Position numbers and translations under genes: made by a program. Below are positions 24,761 through 33,082 of a stretch of 64,000 bases of DNA, piece after piece. How positions within the stretch are numbered: position 1 is the stretch's first letter; each line of letters opens with the position of its first letter. The notes under the pieces are model-generated. The model saw only the letters and a list, made by a program, of their open reading frames with translations. It searched no databases and was not told the DNA's origin. Source of the DNA: Maritimibacter sp. GTDB lineage: Bacteria > Pseudomonadota > Alphaproteobacteria > Rhodobacterales > Rhodobacteraceae. Location of the stretch: positions 2,454,001 through 2,518,000 of the forward strand of contig CP051232.1 of assembly GCA_017792445.1 (NCBI GenBank). Direction: 5' to 3'.

Positions 24761-26029
24761 ATGACGACCTTGACGGACCCACCACGGGAGTCGTTCAGGC
24801 TGAGCATGCTGATCTATGACACCCGGTATCGTTCTCTGACGATCCAGGTTGTCGCGATGATCGGCTTCATGCTGCTCGCCGCCTGGCTCATCAACAACAC
24901 GCTCGCCAACCTGAACACGCTCGGCAAACCGATCGAGTTCGGCTTCTTTGCCGAGCCCGCCGGGTATGACATCAACCAGATGCTTGTCGAGTACAACAAC
25001 CAGGACTCGCACCTTCGTGCGGCGTTTGTCGGGTTGCTGAACACGCTTCTGGTCGCGTTCCTCGGCTGTATCACGGCGACCATCGTCGGTGTCCTCGTGG
25101 GTGTCCTGCGCCTGTCCAACAACTGGCTGGTCGCGCGCATCATGACCGTCTACGTCGAGATGTTCCGCAACGTTCCGGTCCTGCTGTGGATCGTGCTGGC
25201 GATGGCGGTGCTGATCGAAAGCCTTCCGGCGCCAAGCGCGTTCCGGGGTGACGAGCCCGAAGCGACGATGAAGCTGTTCGACACCATCGCGATCACGAAC
25301 CGCGGCGTCTATGTCCCCGAACCGCTGTTCTCGCGCTCGCTGGGCAACTTCCACCTGTTCGGAAACTCGCCGCTGAGGTTCGACGTCTCGCTGGACCTGA
25401 TCGTCATCCTTGCGGTGCTGATTGCCAGCATCTTCGGAATGCGCACGATGTCGGCCCGCGCCAACCGCATCCAGGAATCGACAGGCGTCCGGCCGAAGAC
25501 GTGGCATATCAACCTTGGCATCCTGATCGTCCCGATGGTGATCGTGCTGGCGCTGCTGGGCTTCCACCTTGGATACCCGGAACTGCGCGGCTTCAACTTC
25601 GGCGGCGGTACGCACCTGCGGAACTCGCTGATCGCCCTGTGGCTGGCGCTGTCGCTCTATACCGCGGCCTTCATCGCCGAGATCGTCCGGGGCGGCATCC
25701 TTGCCATCTCGCGCGGCCAGACCGAGGCGGCGAACGCCCTTGGCCTGCGTCCGGGCAAGACGATGCGGCTGGTGATCCTGCCGCAGGCGCTGCGGGTCAT
25801 CATCCCGCCGCTGATCTCGAACTACCTGAACCTGACCAAGAACTCGTCGCTGGCGATTGCCGTGGGCTACATGGACATCACCGGCACGCTGGGCGGGATC
25901 ACGATGAACCAGACGGGTCGCGAGCTGGAATGCGTGCTGCTTCTGATGCTCGTCTACCTTGTCATCTCGCTGCTCATCTCGGGCGTGATGAACTGGTACA
26001 ACAACCGTGTGAAGCTGGTGGAGCGGTGA
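24761..26029 (+). CDS. aapQ: general L-amino-acid ABC transporter permease AapQ
   Basis: A 422-aa inner-membrane permease, one half of the AapQM channel. It has a long insertion between the first membrane segments, typical of AapQ compared with short HisQ/HisM permeases. The permease coupling loop appears near the C-terminus as E-A-A-N-A-L-G-L-R-P-G-K-T. AGGGGAA precedes the ATG. It is separated from aapM by one base. Confidence 0.93.
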   Translation: MTTLTDPPRESFRLSMLIYDTRYRSLTIQVVAMIGFMLLAAWLINNTLANLNTLGKPIEFGFFAEPAGYDINQMLVEYNNQDSHLRAAFVGLLNTLLVAFLGCITATIVGVLVGVLRLSNNWLVARIMTVYVEMFRNVPVLLWIVLAMAVLIESLPAPSAFRGDEPEATMKLFDTIAITNRGVYVPEPLFSRSLGNFHLFGNSPLRFDVSLDLIVILAVLIASIFGMRTMSARANRIQESTGVRPKTWHINLGILIVPMVIVLALLGFHLGYPELRGFNFGGGTHLRNSLIALWLALSLYTAAFIAEIVRGGILAISRGQTEAANALGLRPGKTMRLVILPQALRVIIPPLISNYLNLTKNSSLAIAVGYMDITGTLGGITMNQTGRELECVLLLMLVYLVISLLISGVMNWYNNRVKLVER

Positions 26030-26030
26030 C

Positions 26031-27347
26031 ATGAGCGATACGCATGAAGAAACCATCCGCTTCGTCCGCGACAGCATGCTGCCCCAGCAAGAGCCGCCGG
26101 CGTCGTCCGTCGGCGCCATCGGCTGGGCGCGGGCGAACCTGTTCTCGGGGCCGGTCAACACGGTTCTGACGATCATCTCGCTGGCGTTCATCGCCTATGT
26201 GCTGGCCGGGGTTCTGCCCTGGGTGTTCCAGTCGGTCTGGACCGCGGACTCGCTGAACGAATGCCGCGAGATCATGCAGGCCACGTGGGGCGAGACCCAC
26301 GGCCACGCCTGCTGGGCGGTAATCAACGAGCGTTGGCTGCAGCTGCTGTTCGGGTTCTATCCGTCCGAGCTGTACTGGCGCCCGATCCTTGCCTTCGTCC
26401 TGCTGCTGGTGGCCGTTGCGCCGGTGCTGTTCCCCTGGGCGCCCAACAAGCTTCTGTGGGTCACGGCGGCCTATCCCTTCGTGATGCCGTGGCTGATGTG
26501 GGGCGGCACCATCTGGGGTCCGATCTGCGTCGCCATCGGCTTTGCGATCCTGTTCTTCGGCGCGCAGTTCCTTGCGTCGCGCATCGGATCGCTGGCGGGG
26601 CTGATCGTGGCCGTCGTCGCGGCGCTGATCTGGTGGCTGTTCATCGTGGGTCCGCTTTCGGGCGAACTTGGCCAGGCGATGAACATCGGGCTTGAACCTG
26701 TCGCCTCGCGTAACTTCGGCGGCTTCATGCTGTCGATCCTGATCGGCGTCGTCGCCATCGGCTGCTCGCTTCCCATCGGGATCGTGCTGGCGCTGGGCCG
26801 CCAGTCGGACCTGCTGATCGTCAAGGCGATCTGCGTGGGCTTCATCGAGTTCATCCGGGGCGTGCCGCTGATCACCCTGCTGTTCGTGGCCTCGACGCTG
26901 CTGAACATCTTCATGCCGCCGGGCACCAACTTCGACATCATCCTACGGGTGATGATCATGGTGACGCTGTTCGCCGCGGCCTACATGGCCGAGGTGATCC
27001 GCGGCGGCCTGGCCGCGCTTCCCAAGGGCCAGTACGAAGGCGCCGACAGTCTTGGTCTCGACTACTGGCAGTCGCAGCGGCTGATCATCATGCCGCAAGC
27101 GCTGAAGATCTCGATCCCGGGGATCGTGTCGACCTTCATCGGGGTGTTCAAGGACACCACACTGGTGTCGATCATCGGCCTGCTCGACCCGCTCGGGCTG
27201 TCGAACTCGATCCGCTCTGACTCGGCGTGGAACGGCATCTACTGGGAGCTGTTCGCCTTCATCGCCTTCCTGTTCTTCATCTTCTGTTTCTCGATGTCGC
27301 GCTACTCGATGTATCTCGAGCGCCGGCTCAAGACGGACCACCGGTAA
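26031..27347 (+). CDS. aapM: general L-amino-acid ABC transporter permease AapM
   Basis: A 438-aa partner permease of AapQ. It has multiple hydrophobic segments, a large N-terminal extension and the coupling-loop motif E-G-A-D-S-L-G-L-D-Y-W-Q. It starts one base after aapQ and ends 12 bases before aapP, whose TAAGGAGA ribosome-binding site overlaps its stop codon. Confidence 0.93.
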   Translation: MSDTHEETIRFVRDSMLPQQEPPASSVGAIGWARANLFSGPVNTVLTIISLAFIAYVLAGVLPWVFQSVWTADSLNECREIMQATWGETHGHACWAVINERWLQLLFGFYPSELYWRPILAFVLLLVAVAPVLFPWAPNKLLWVTAAYPFVMPWLMWGGTIWGPICVAIGFAILFFGAQFLASRIGSLAGLIVAVVAALIWWLFIVGPLSGELGQAMNIGLEPVASRNFGGFMLSILIGVVAIGCSLPIGIVLALGRQSDLLIVKAICVGFIEFIRGVPLITLLFVASTLLNIFMPPGTNFDIILRVMIMVTLFAAAYMAEVIRGGLAALPKGQYEGADSLGLDYWQSQRLIIMPQALKISIPGIVSTFIGVFKDTTLVSIIGLLDPLGLSNSIRSDSAWNGIYWELFAFIAFLFFIFCFSMSRYSMYLERRLKTDHR

Positions 27348-27359
27348 GGAGACCTCTCT

Positions 27360-28163
27360 ATGACCGAAATTCACAACGAACCCGTCATGGACCGCGCGGT
27401 CGACAAGAGCCACATGAAGGTCTCGGACGAGGTCGCGATCCAGATCACCGACATGAACAAGTGGTACGGCACGTTCCACGTTCTGCGGGACATCAACCTG
27501 ACCGTCTACCGGGGCGAGCGGATCGTGATCTGCGGACCCTCCGGTTCGGGCAAGTCGACCCTGATCCGCTGCATCAACCGTCTGGAGGAACACCAGGCGG
27601 GGCAGATCGTGGTGGACGGGACCGAGCTGACGTCGGACCTGAAGAACATCGACAAGATCCGGTCCGAGGTCGGGATGTGCTTCCAGCACTTCAACCTGTT
27701 CCCGCACCTCACGATCCTGGAAAACTGCACGCTGGCGCCGATCTGGGTTCGCAAGATCCCCAAGAAGGAAGCCGAAGAGACGGCGATGCACTACCTGGAA
27801 AAGGTGAAGATCCCCGACCAGGCCAACAAGTACCCTGGCCAGCTGTCGGGCGGCCAGCAGCAGCGGGTCGCCATCGCGCGGTCGCTGTGCATGAAGCCGC
27901 GGATCATGCTGTTCGACGAACCGACCTCGGCGCTGGACCCCGAGATGATCAAAGAGGTTCTCGACACCATGATCGAGCTCGCGGAAGAGGGCATGACCAT
28001 GCTCTGCGTCACGCACGAGATGGGCTTCGCGCAGGCGGTGGCGAACCGGGTGATCTTCATGGACCAGGGCCAGATCGTCGAACAGAACGAGCCCAAGGAG
28101 TTCTTCAACAACCCGCAGTCCGACCGGACCAAGCTGTTCCTCAGCCAGATCCTCGGCCACTAA
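27360..28163 (+). CDS. aapP: general L-amino-acid ABC transporter ATP-binding protein AapP
   Basis: A 267-aa ATPase of the polar amino-acid ABC family. Walker A is G-P-S-G-S-G-K-S-T, the signature is L-S-G-G-Q-Q-Q-R, Walker B is L-F-D-E-P, and the switch histidine is in V-T-H-E-M. About 25 residues precede the core domain, as in rhizobial AapP. It is the last gene of the operon and is followed by a U-tailed terminator. Confidence 0.95.
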   Translation: MTEIHNEPVMDRAVDKSHMKVSDEVAIQITDMNKWYGTFHVLRDINLTVYRGERIVICGPSGSGKSTLIRCINRLEEHQAGQIVVDGTELTSDLKNIDKIRSEVGMCFQHFNLFPHLTILENCTLAPIWVRKIPKKEAEETAMHYLEKVKIPDQANKYPGQLSGGQQQRVAIARSLCMKPRIMLFDEPTSALDPEMIKEVLDTMIELAEEGMTMLCVTHEMGFAQAVANRVIFMDQGQIVEQNEPKEFFNNPQSDRTKLFLSQILGH

Positions 28164-28185
28164 GCGCGGCGGGCATGCCTTTCAG

Positions 28186-28218
28186 GGCCTCCGGCATTGC
28201 CGGGGGCCTTTTTCTTTT
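28186..28218 (+). terminator. intrinsic terminator of aapJQMP
   Basis: Ten-pair stem with one G-U (28186-28195/28199-28208) and a 3-base loop, followed directly by TTTTTCTTTT. It is the clearest rho-independent terminator in the window. Confidence 0.9.
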
Positions 28219-28248
28219 GGCGCGCCCGCGCAACCTTCTTTGGTCCGC

Positions 28249-28291
28249 AAATATCCTGGGGGAGGCCCGCAGGGCCGGGGGCAAAGCCCCC
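28249..28291. repeat. third unit of the two-hairpin intergenic repeat
   Basis: It aligns with 20448-20490: a common ATCCT/ACCTC-GGGGGAG lead, a variable stem (here GGCCC-GCA-GGGCC), then GGGGGC-AAA-GCCCCC. The first stem differs in sequence from the other units but keeps pairing. It lies between the convergent aapP and sixA genes. Confidence 0.65.
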
Positions 28292-28331
28292 AACGGCGGC
28301 CGTGTCGAGGGCCATCCGTCCGCCTGACGTC

Positions 28332-28841
28332 TTAGCCTTCCAGATCGGCGGGCACGGTGAAATCCACCACGCTTCCCATGCCGGGCGCCAGTTCGTTCCA
28401 CCCGTCGGCATCGAAGTCGGCCACGAGCGTCGCGCAGGTCGGGTAGTCGTGGAACCGCTTGTGCCGGGGCGGGATCGCCACGATGGCCGAGGCGAATTGC
28501 GAGATGCCGGGATTGTGGGCCAGCAGCAGGACGTTGCGGGCGCTCTTGGCACCGCGCAGCGCCTTCAGGATCGCGCCGGGGCCGGCGAGGTACAGGGCCG
28601 GTGTCCACTCGACCCGGTCCGGCGGCGGCAGGTGGCCTTTCATCCGCTCCCACGTTTCCTGTGTGCGGATCGCGTCCGACGACAGCACGAGATCGGGAAG
28701 ATAGCCCTTTTCGGCCAGCCAGCCGCCGACCGCCTCTGCGGCGCGTTTGCCGCGTTTGTTGAGGGTGCGGGCATGGTCCGACAGCTCGGGGTCGTCCCAG
28801 CTTGACTTGGCATGGCGGGTCAGGATCAGGCGCAGGGTCAT
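28332..28841 (-). CDS. sixA: SixA-type phosphohistidine phosphatase
   Basis: A 169-aa histidine phosphatase superfamily protein. The catalytic R-H-A-K-S motif follows an N-terminal L-I-L-T strand, and the second histidine lies in L-A-H-N-P-G. Its length and the K-S-S-W-D motif match SixA, which removes phosphate from phosphohistidine in phosphorelay or PTS proteins. The start at 28841 overlaps the stop of the ferredoxin gene (ATGA). It is the last gene of argB-ferredoxin-sixA. The targets are unknown. Confidence 0.85.
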   Translation of the reverse strand: MTLRLILTRHAKSSWDDPELSDHARTLNKRGKRAAEAVGGWLAEKGYLPDLVLSSDAIRTQETWERMKGHLPPPDRVEWTPALYLAGPGAILKALRGAKSARNVLLLAHNPGISQFASAIVAIPPRHKRFHDYPTCATLVADFDADGWNELAPGMGSVVDFTVPADLEG

Positions 28842-29524
28842 CCGTGAAAGGCTCTCATGTGGAACCCCGACTGGTCCGGCAGTCGTCCGTATCGCGCGGA
28901 CACCGGGCAGGCGCGTCGCACCGCGCATCCGTTGTCCATGCAGTCCCTGCCGTCCGGCCCGTCGAGGAATCGATGGCATGCCTCAAGATCGTAGCCAGCC
29001 GGGGTCAGCGCGCCAACCGGGCAGGCGGTCGCGCAAGGCTGGCCCGGGCAGGTGTTGCAGGGCCGTTGCGGGGTGGGCGGCAGCGGCAGGCGCTGGCGCA
29101 GGGCCAGCGCGCCACGGTAGGACACCATCAGCCCGGCCCGGTCGTGGACCAGAAGCTGCACCGGGGACGGCCATGCCCGCCCGCTGCGCTCGGCCCAGCG
29201 GATGAACGGGCGCCATGGCGGGCCGCCGAAGGGGAACAGGGCGGTCGCCCCGGTCGCGACCGCGATGTCCCCGATCACGCGCGTCGACCAGCGGTCCATC
29301 GGATCCGCACGGCCGTCCGCGAACTCGGGCTCGGCGCTTGCATGGGGCCAGAAGCCCGGCTCGCGCGGGCCGAGCAGCAGGATCGTCCCCGTGCCCTCGG
29401 GCGCGTCGTCATCCGGTTCCGGGTGGAAGGCGCCGAACACCTCAAGGCAGGCCGCCGCAAGCCGGCCGGCCAGATCGCCCGGCAGGGCGAGCCCGTCAGC
29501 CGCGGATGAGGGTGCCCGCGCCAT
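28838..29524 (-). CDS. ferredoxin-like iron-sulfur protein, function unknown
   Basis: A 228-aa protein whose last 75 residues hold two 4Fe-4S-type cysteine groups: [14 protein letters not shown], then later [13 protein letters not shown]. The N-terminal 150 residues resemble the redox-partner fold seen near epoxyqueuosine reductase, but no full QueG domain is present. Start 29524 is chosen; it overlaps the argB stop by 29 bases, and another in-frame start lies at 29554. It is coupled to sixA. An electron-transfer or tRNA-modification role is a guess. Confidence 0.7.
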   Translation of the reverse strand: MARAPSSAADGLALPGDLAGRLAAACLEVFGAFHPEPDDDAPEGTGTILLLGPREPGFWPHASAEPEFADGRADPMDRWSTRVIGDIAVATGATALFPFGGPPWRPFIRWAERSGRAWPSPVQLLVHDRAGLMVSYRGALALRQRLPLPPTPQRPCNTCPGQPCATACPVGALTPAGYDLEACHRFLDGPDGRDCMDNGCAVRRACPVSARYGRLPDQSGFHMRAFHG

Positions 29525-30356
29525 GCTCGGTGAACAGTTCCAGCAGGCAGGCATTGGGCGCGCGTCCGTCAAGGATCACGACGCCACGCACGCCCGCCGC
29601 CATCGCGGCCAGCGCGGTCTCGGTCTTGGGGATCATGCCGCCGGCGATAACGCCGTCGTCGGTCAGCTGGCGCACCTCGGCGGCGGTCAGCTGGGTCAGG
29701 ACGTTGCCCTCGCCGTCCTTCACGCCGGCGACGTCGGTCAGCAGCAGCAGCCGGTCGGCCTTCAGCCCACCGGCGATCGCGCCGGCGGCGGTGTCGCCGT
29801 TGACGTTGTAGGTCTCGCCCGCGCGGCCGGTGCCGATGGGCGCGACCACGGGAATGATGTTCGACGAATGCAACTGGCGGATCAGTGTCGGGTCGACCTC
29901 GACCGGCTCGCCCACGAAGCCCAGCGACGCGTCGGCAGGATCGCAGACCATCATGTTGGCGTCCTTGCCCGACAGGCCGACCGCACGGCCGCCTTCGTCG
30001 TTGATCGCCTGCACGATCCGCTTGTTGACCCGGCCGGACAGCACCATCTCGACCACCTCGACGGTGGCCTCGTCGGTGACGCGCTTGCCGCGGACGAATT
30101 CGCTTTGGATATCCAGCCGCTTCAGCATGTCGTTGATCATCGGGCCGCCGCCGTGCACCACGACCGGGCGCACGCCAACCTGTTGAAGCAGCACGATATC
30201 GCGGGCAAAGCTTGCCATCGCCGCCTGATCGCCCATGGCGTTGCCGCCGAACTTGATGACGACCGTCGCGCCGGAATAGCGCTGCAGATAGGGCAGCGCC
30301 GTGTTCAGGGTGCGTGCGGTCACGATCCAGTCGGGGTTCATCTGGCGGGTCTTCAT
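29496..30356 (-). CDS. argB: acetylglutamate kinase
   Basis: A 286-aa amino-acid kinase that phosphorylates N-acetylglutamate, the second step of arginine synthesis. The N-terminal [10 protein letters not shown] phosphate motif and V-V-V-H-G-G-G-P are present, and the nucleotide region holds [12 protein letters not shown] at 30356 is preceded by GAGGGAGA on the coding strand. In many alphaproteobacteria argB lies near yihA and yidC, and it does here, but those genes are now divergent from it. Confidence 0.95.
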   Translation of the reverse strand: MKTRQMNPDWIVTARTLNTALPYLQRYSGATVVIKFGGNAMGDQAAMASFARDIVLLQQVGVRPVVVHGGGPMINDMLKRLDIQSEFVRGKRVTDEATVEVVEMVLSGRVNKRIVQAINDEGGRAVGLSGKDANMMVCDPADASLGFVGEPVEVDPTLIRQLHSSNIIPVVAPIGTGRAGETYNVNGDTAAGAIAGGLKADRLLLLTDVAGVKDGEGNVLTQLTAAEVRQLTDDGVIAGGMIPKTETALAAMAAGVRGVVILDGRAPNACLLELFTEHGAGTLIRG

Positions 30357-30458
30357 GCTGTCTCCCTCGTTGTCGTCCCTGTTAAGCGTGATCCGGAGGC
30401 GGCTCAAGCCCTGCCGAGATTGCCTTTGCACCCCGCGCAAGCTAGGAGAGCGGCCATC

Positions 30459-31328
30459 ATGCTAGACGAATCCGACGACATCCATCCGCTCTTTGCCGGC
30501 GCGCCCGCGACCACGGAGTTCAAGAAACTCCGCAAGCGGATCGTGCGCGATACGCGGGATGCCATCGAGAAATACGGCATGATCGAGCGCGGCGCCCGCT
30601 GGCTGGTTTGTTTGTCCGGCGGCAAGGACAGCTATACGCTGCTTGCGGTGCTGCACGAGTTGCAGTGGCGTGGACTGCTGCCGGTCGATATCCTGGCTTG
30701 CAATCTTGATCAGGGTCAGCCGGGTTTCCCGGCGACGGTGCTGCCCGAGTTCCTGCAGGCCAAGGGTGTGCCGCACCGGATCGAGTATCAGGACACCTAT
30801 TCCATCGTGATGGACAAGGTGCCTCAGGGCCGGACCTACTGCGCTTTGTGTTCCCGTCTTCGCCGTGGCAACCTGTACCGCATCGCGCGCGAGGAAGGCT
30901 GTTCCGCCGTCGTGCTGGGCCACCATCGCGACGATATTCTCGAGACTTTCTTCATGAACCTGTTCCACGGCTCGCGGCTGGCCACGATGCCTCCGAAGCT
31001 GGTGAACGAGGAAGGCGACCTGTTCGTCTATCGCCCGCTGGCCTACGTGGCCGAGGCCGATTGCGAGAAGTTCGCGCGCGCGATGAATTACCCGATCATC
31101 CCTTGCGATCTGTGCGGCTCGCAGGATGGGCTGCAACGGATGCAGGTGAAGGCGCTGCTGGACCAGTGGGAGAAGAACCACCCGGGCCGCCGACAAAAGA
31201 TGTTCCGCGCCCTGATGAATGCGCGGCCGTCGCATCTCCTGGACCCGGGCCTGTTCGATTTCGCCGGGCTGATGCGCGACCCCGCCGCATTCGATGAAAA
31301 TGCGCCGGAAGTTCCCAAGCTTTCTTAA
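30459..31328 (+). CDS. ttcA: tRNA 2-thiocytidine synthetase
   Basis: A 289-aa PP-loop ATPase that forms 2-thiocytidine at position 32 of certain tRNAs. It has the PP-loop S-G-G-K-D-S, the central C-A-L-C pair and the later C-D-L-C-G motif, which together bind the iron-sulfur cluster. TAGGAGAG at 30443-30450 fixes the ATG at 30459. It is divergent from argB with a 102-base spacer. Confidence 0.94.
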   Translation: MLDESDDIHPLFAGAPATTEFKKLRKRIVRDTRDAIEKYGMIERGARWLVCLSGGKDSYTLLAVLHELQWRGLLPVDILACNLDQGQPGFPATVLPEFLQAKGVPHRIEYQDTYSIVMDKVPQGRTYCALCSRLRRGNLYRIAREEGCSAVVLGHHRDDILETFFMNLFHGSRLATMPPKLVNEEGDLFVYRPLAYVAEADCEKFARAMNYPIIPCDLCGSQDGLQRMQVKALLDQWEKNHPGRRQKMFRALMNARPSHLLDPGLFDFAGLMRDPAAFDENAPEVPKLS

Positions 31329-31404
31329 CCTGACGCACAGGCCGCTTTCCTAACCTGCCCCAGACCGCCGGGCCCCCTGCCGCCCGGCCCAAGGGGACCG
31401 GGCC

Positions 31405-32955
31405 ATGCCGCGTATTTTCAGCCAGTTCACGCAACAGATTTTGACGAGCGCCCGGACGGCATTCGTCGGGCCGCAGATCCTTGCCTTCGTACCGGCGCTG
31501 ACGCTTGGCGGCTACTGGTTCGGGGGCGAGGAGTTGTTGCTGTTCATGGCAATCTTCGTGCCGGCGGCGATGGGGCTGGTCGGGCTTTTCGTGCCGGTGC
31601 GGGCCGCGGTGCAGGCGGATGCGAATGGCGACGCGATCACCGGCCTGCCCCTGAAGTCCGCCGTTCTGGCAACCCTTCAACGCGCCTTCGAACGGGACGG
31701 CGAAGCCAATTCGCGGACCGCCGCGCTGGTGTTGGAAATCGACGAGTTCGAATCGTTTCGTAACACCTATGGCGCGGATGCGGCGGATCAGGTGCTGGGG
31801 CAGCTTGCCGAACGCATCGGCTCGACGTTGCGTCAGGGCGACACAGCCTGCCGCCTGCAGGGCGCGACCTTCGCCGTCGCTTTGGCCCCCGTGCGCCGGC
31901 TTGACCTTGAGGCGATGATACAGGTTGCTGCGCGGATGCAGCAGGCCATCGGCGCGCCCATCGTCATCGGCGGCATGCGTCTGTTCCTGTCCGCGTCGAT
32001 CGGGTTCTGCCTGCCGCGCCGCGCGGCGGAACGGACGCCGGACGCCTGCCTCGACGCGGCAGAAACAGCCTTGCGCGACGCACAGGCCAGTGGCGTCGGC
32101 GCGATCCGCGCCTTCGCGCCGCAGTCGCCGCGAAAGAAGGTGAAGCGGACCGGCCTTGCCGAAGAGGTCTCGGACGCGCTGGAGGCTGGCCAGATCCGGC
32201 CGTGGTTCCAGCCGCAGATCAGCACCGACACCGGCGACATCGCGGGGATGGAGGCTTTGGCGCGGTGGGAGCATCCCGAGCGCGGGGTCATCCTTCCGGG
32301 CGCGTTCCTGCCCGCCATCGCGGCGTCGGGTCTGAGCCAGCGACTGGGAGAAGTGATCCTGAACCACAGCATGACGGCCCTGCGGGACTGGGGCGCCGCG
32401 GGCGAGCATGTGCCCAATGTCGCTGTGAATTTCAGCCACGAGGAACTGGCCGACCCCACCCTGTGCGACCGCATCCGCTGGGAACTCGACCGCTTCGACC
32501 TGTCGCCAGACCGCCTGTGTGTGGAAATCCTTGAGACGGTCATCTCGCGGTCCGAGAACGACAGCATCACCCGCAACGTGACCCGTCTGAACGAACTTGG
32601 ATGCAAGATCGACCTGGATGATTTCGGCACCGGGCATGCCTCGATCGCGAACATCCGACGCTTCTCGGTCGGGCGGATCAAGATCGACCGGTCCTTCGTG
32701 ACCCGGATCGACACCGACCGCGACCAGCAGTCGCTTCTGACCGCGATCCTTGAAATGGCGGAACGTCTGGGGATCGAGACGCTGGCCGAAGGTGTCGAAA
32801 CCGTGGGGGAACACGCGCTGCTGGCGCAGCTTGGCTGCAACTTTGTCCAGGGCTTTTCGATCGCGCGGCCGATGCCGTTTGCCGAGACGCTGGACTGGAT
32901 CCGCATCCACCGGCAGCGCCTGTCCGACCAGCCGCGCATCGCGCGCGAGGCGTGA
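31405..32955 (+). CDS. membrane GGDEF-EAL protein, probable c-di-GMP phosphodiesterase
   Basis: 516 aa. There are two hydrophobic segments in residues 20-65, a GGDEF-like domain at about 75-235 and an EAL domain at about 250-500. The GGDEF signature is replaced by Q-G-A-T-F (residues 152-156), so cyclase activity is very unlikely; the domain may bind GTP or act as a sensor. The EAL domain keeps E-A-L (283-285), E-I-L-E-T, D-D-F-G-T-G, K-I-D-R-S-F and L-A-E-G-V-E-T, so phosphodiesterase activity is expected. No receptor domain is fused. Confidence 0.88.
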   Translation: MPRIFSQFTQQILTSARTAFVGPQILAFVPALTLGGYWFGGEELLLFMAIFVPAAMGLVGLFVPVRAAVQADANGDAITGLPLKSAVLATLQRAFERDGEANSRTAALVLEIDEFESFRNTYGADAADQVLGQLAERIGSTLRQGDTACRLQGATFAVALAPVRRLDLEAMIQVAARMQQAIGAPIVIGGMRLFLSASIGFCLPRRAAERTPDACLDAAETALRDAQASGVGAIRAFAPQSPRKKVKRTGLAEEVSDALEAGQIRPWFQPQISTDTGDIAGMEALARWEHPERGVILPGAFLPAIAASGLSQRLGEVILNHSMTALRDWGAAGEHVPNVAVNFSHEELADPTLCDRIRWELDRFDLSPDRLCVEILETVISRSENDSITRNVTRLNELGCKIDLDDFGTGHASIANIRRFSVGRIKIDRSFVTRIDTDRDQQSLLTAILEMAERLGIETLAEGVETVGEHALLAQLGCNFVQGFSIARPMPFAETLDWIRIHRQRLSDQPRIAREA

Positions 32956-33082
32956 TGACCGCGAACATGGCCTCGATCCGACCGTAGCGTAGCGGTCACC
33001 TTTCCGGGATTCCGCTTGACCTTTCCGGCCTTGGATTGTTGAACCTGCGCTGACCTGACTTCAGCGAATTGGCATACGGTTC

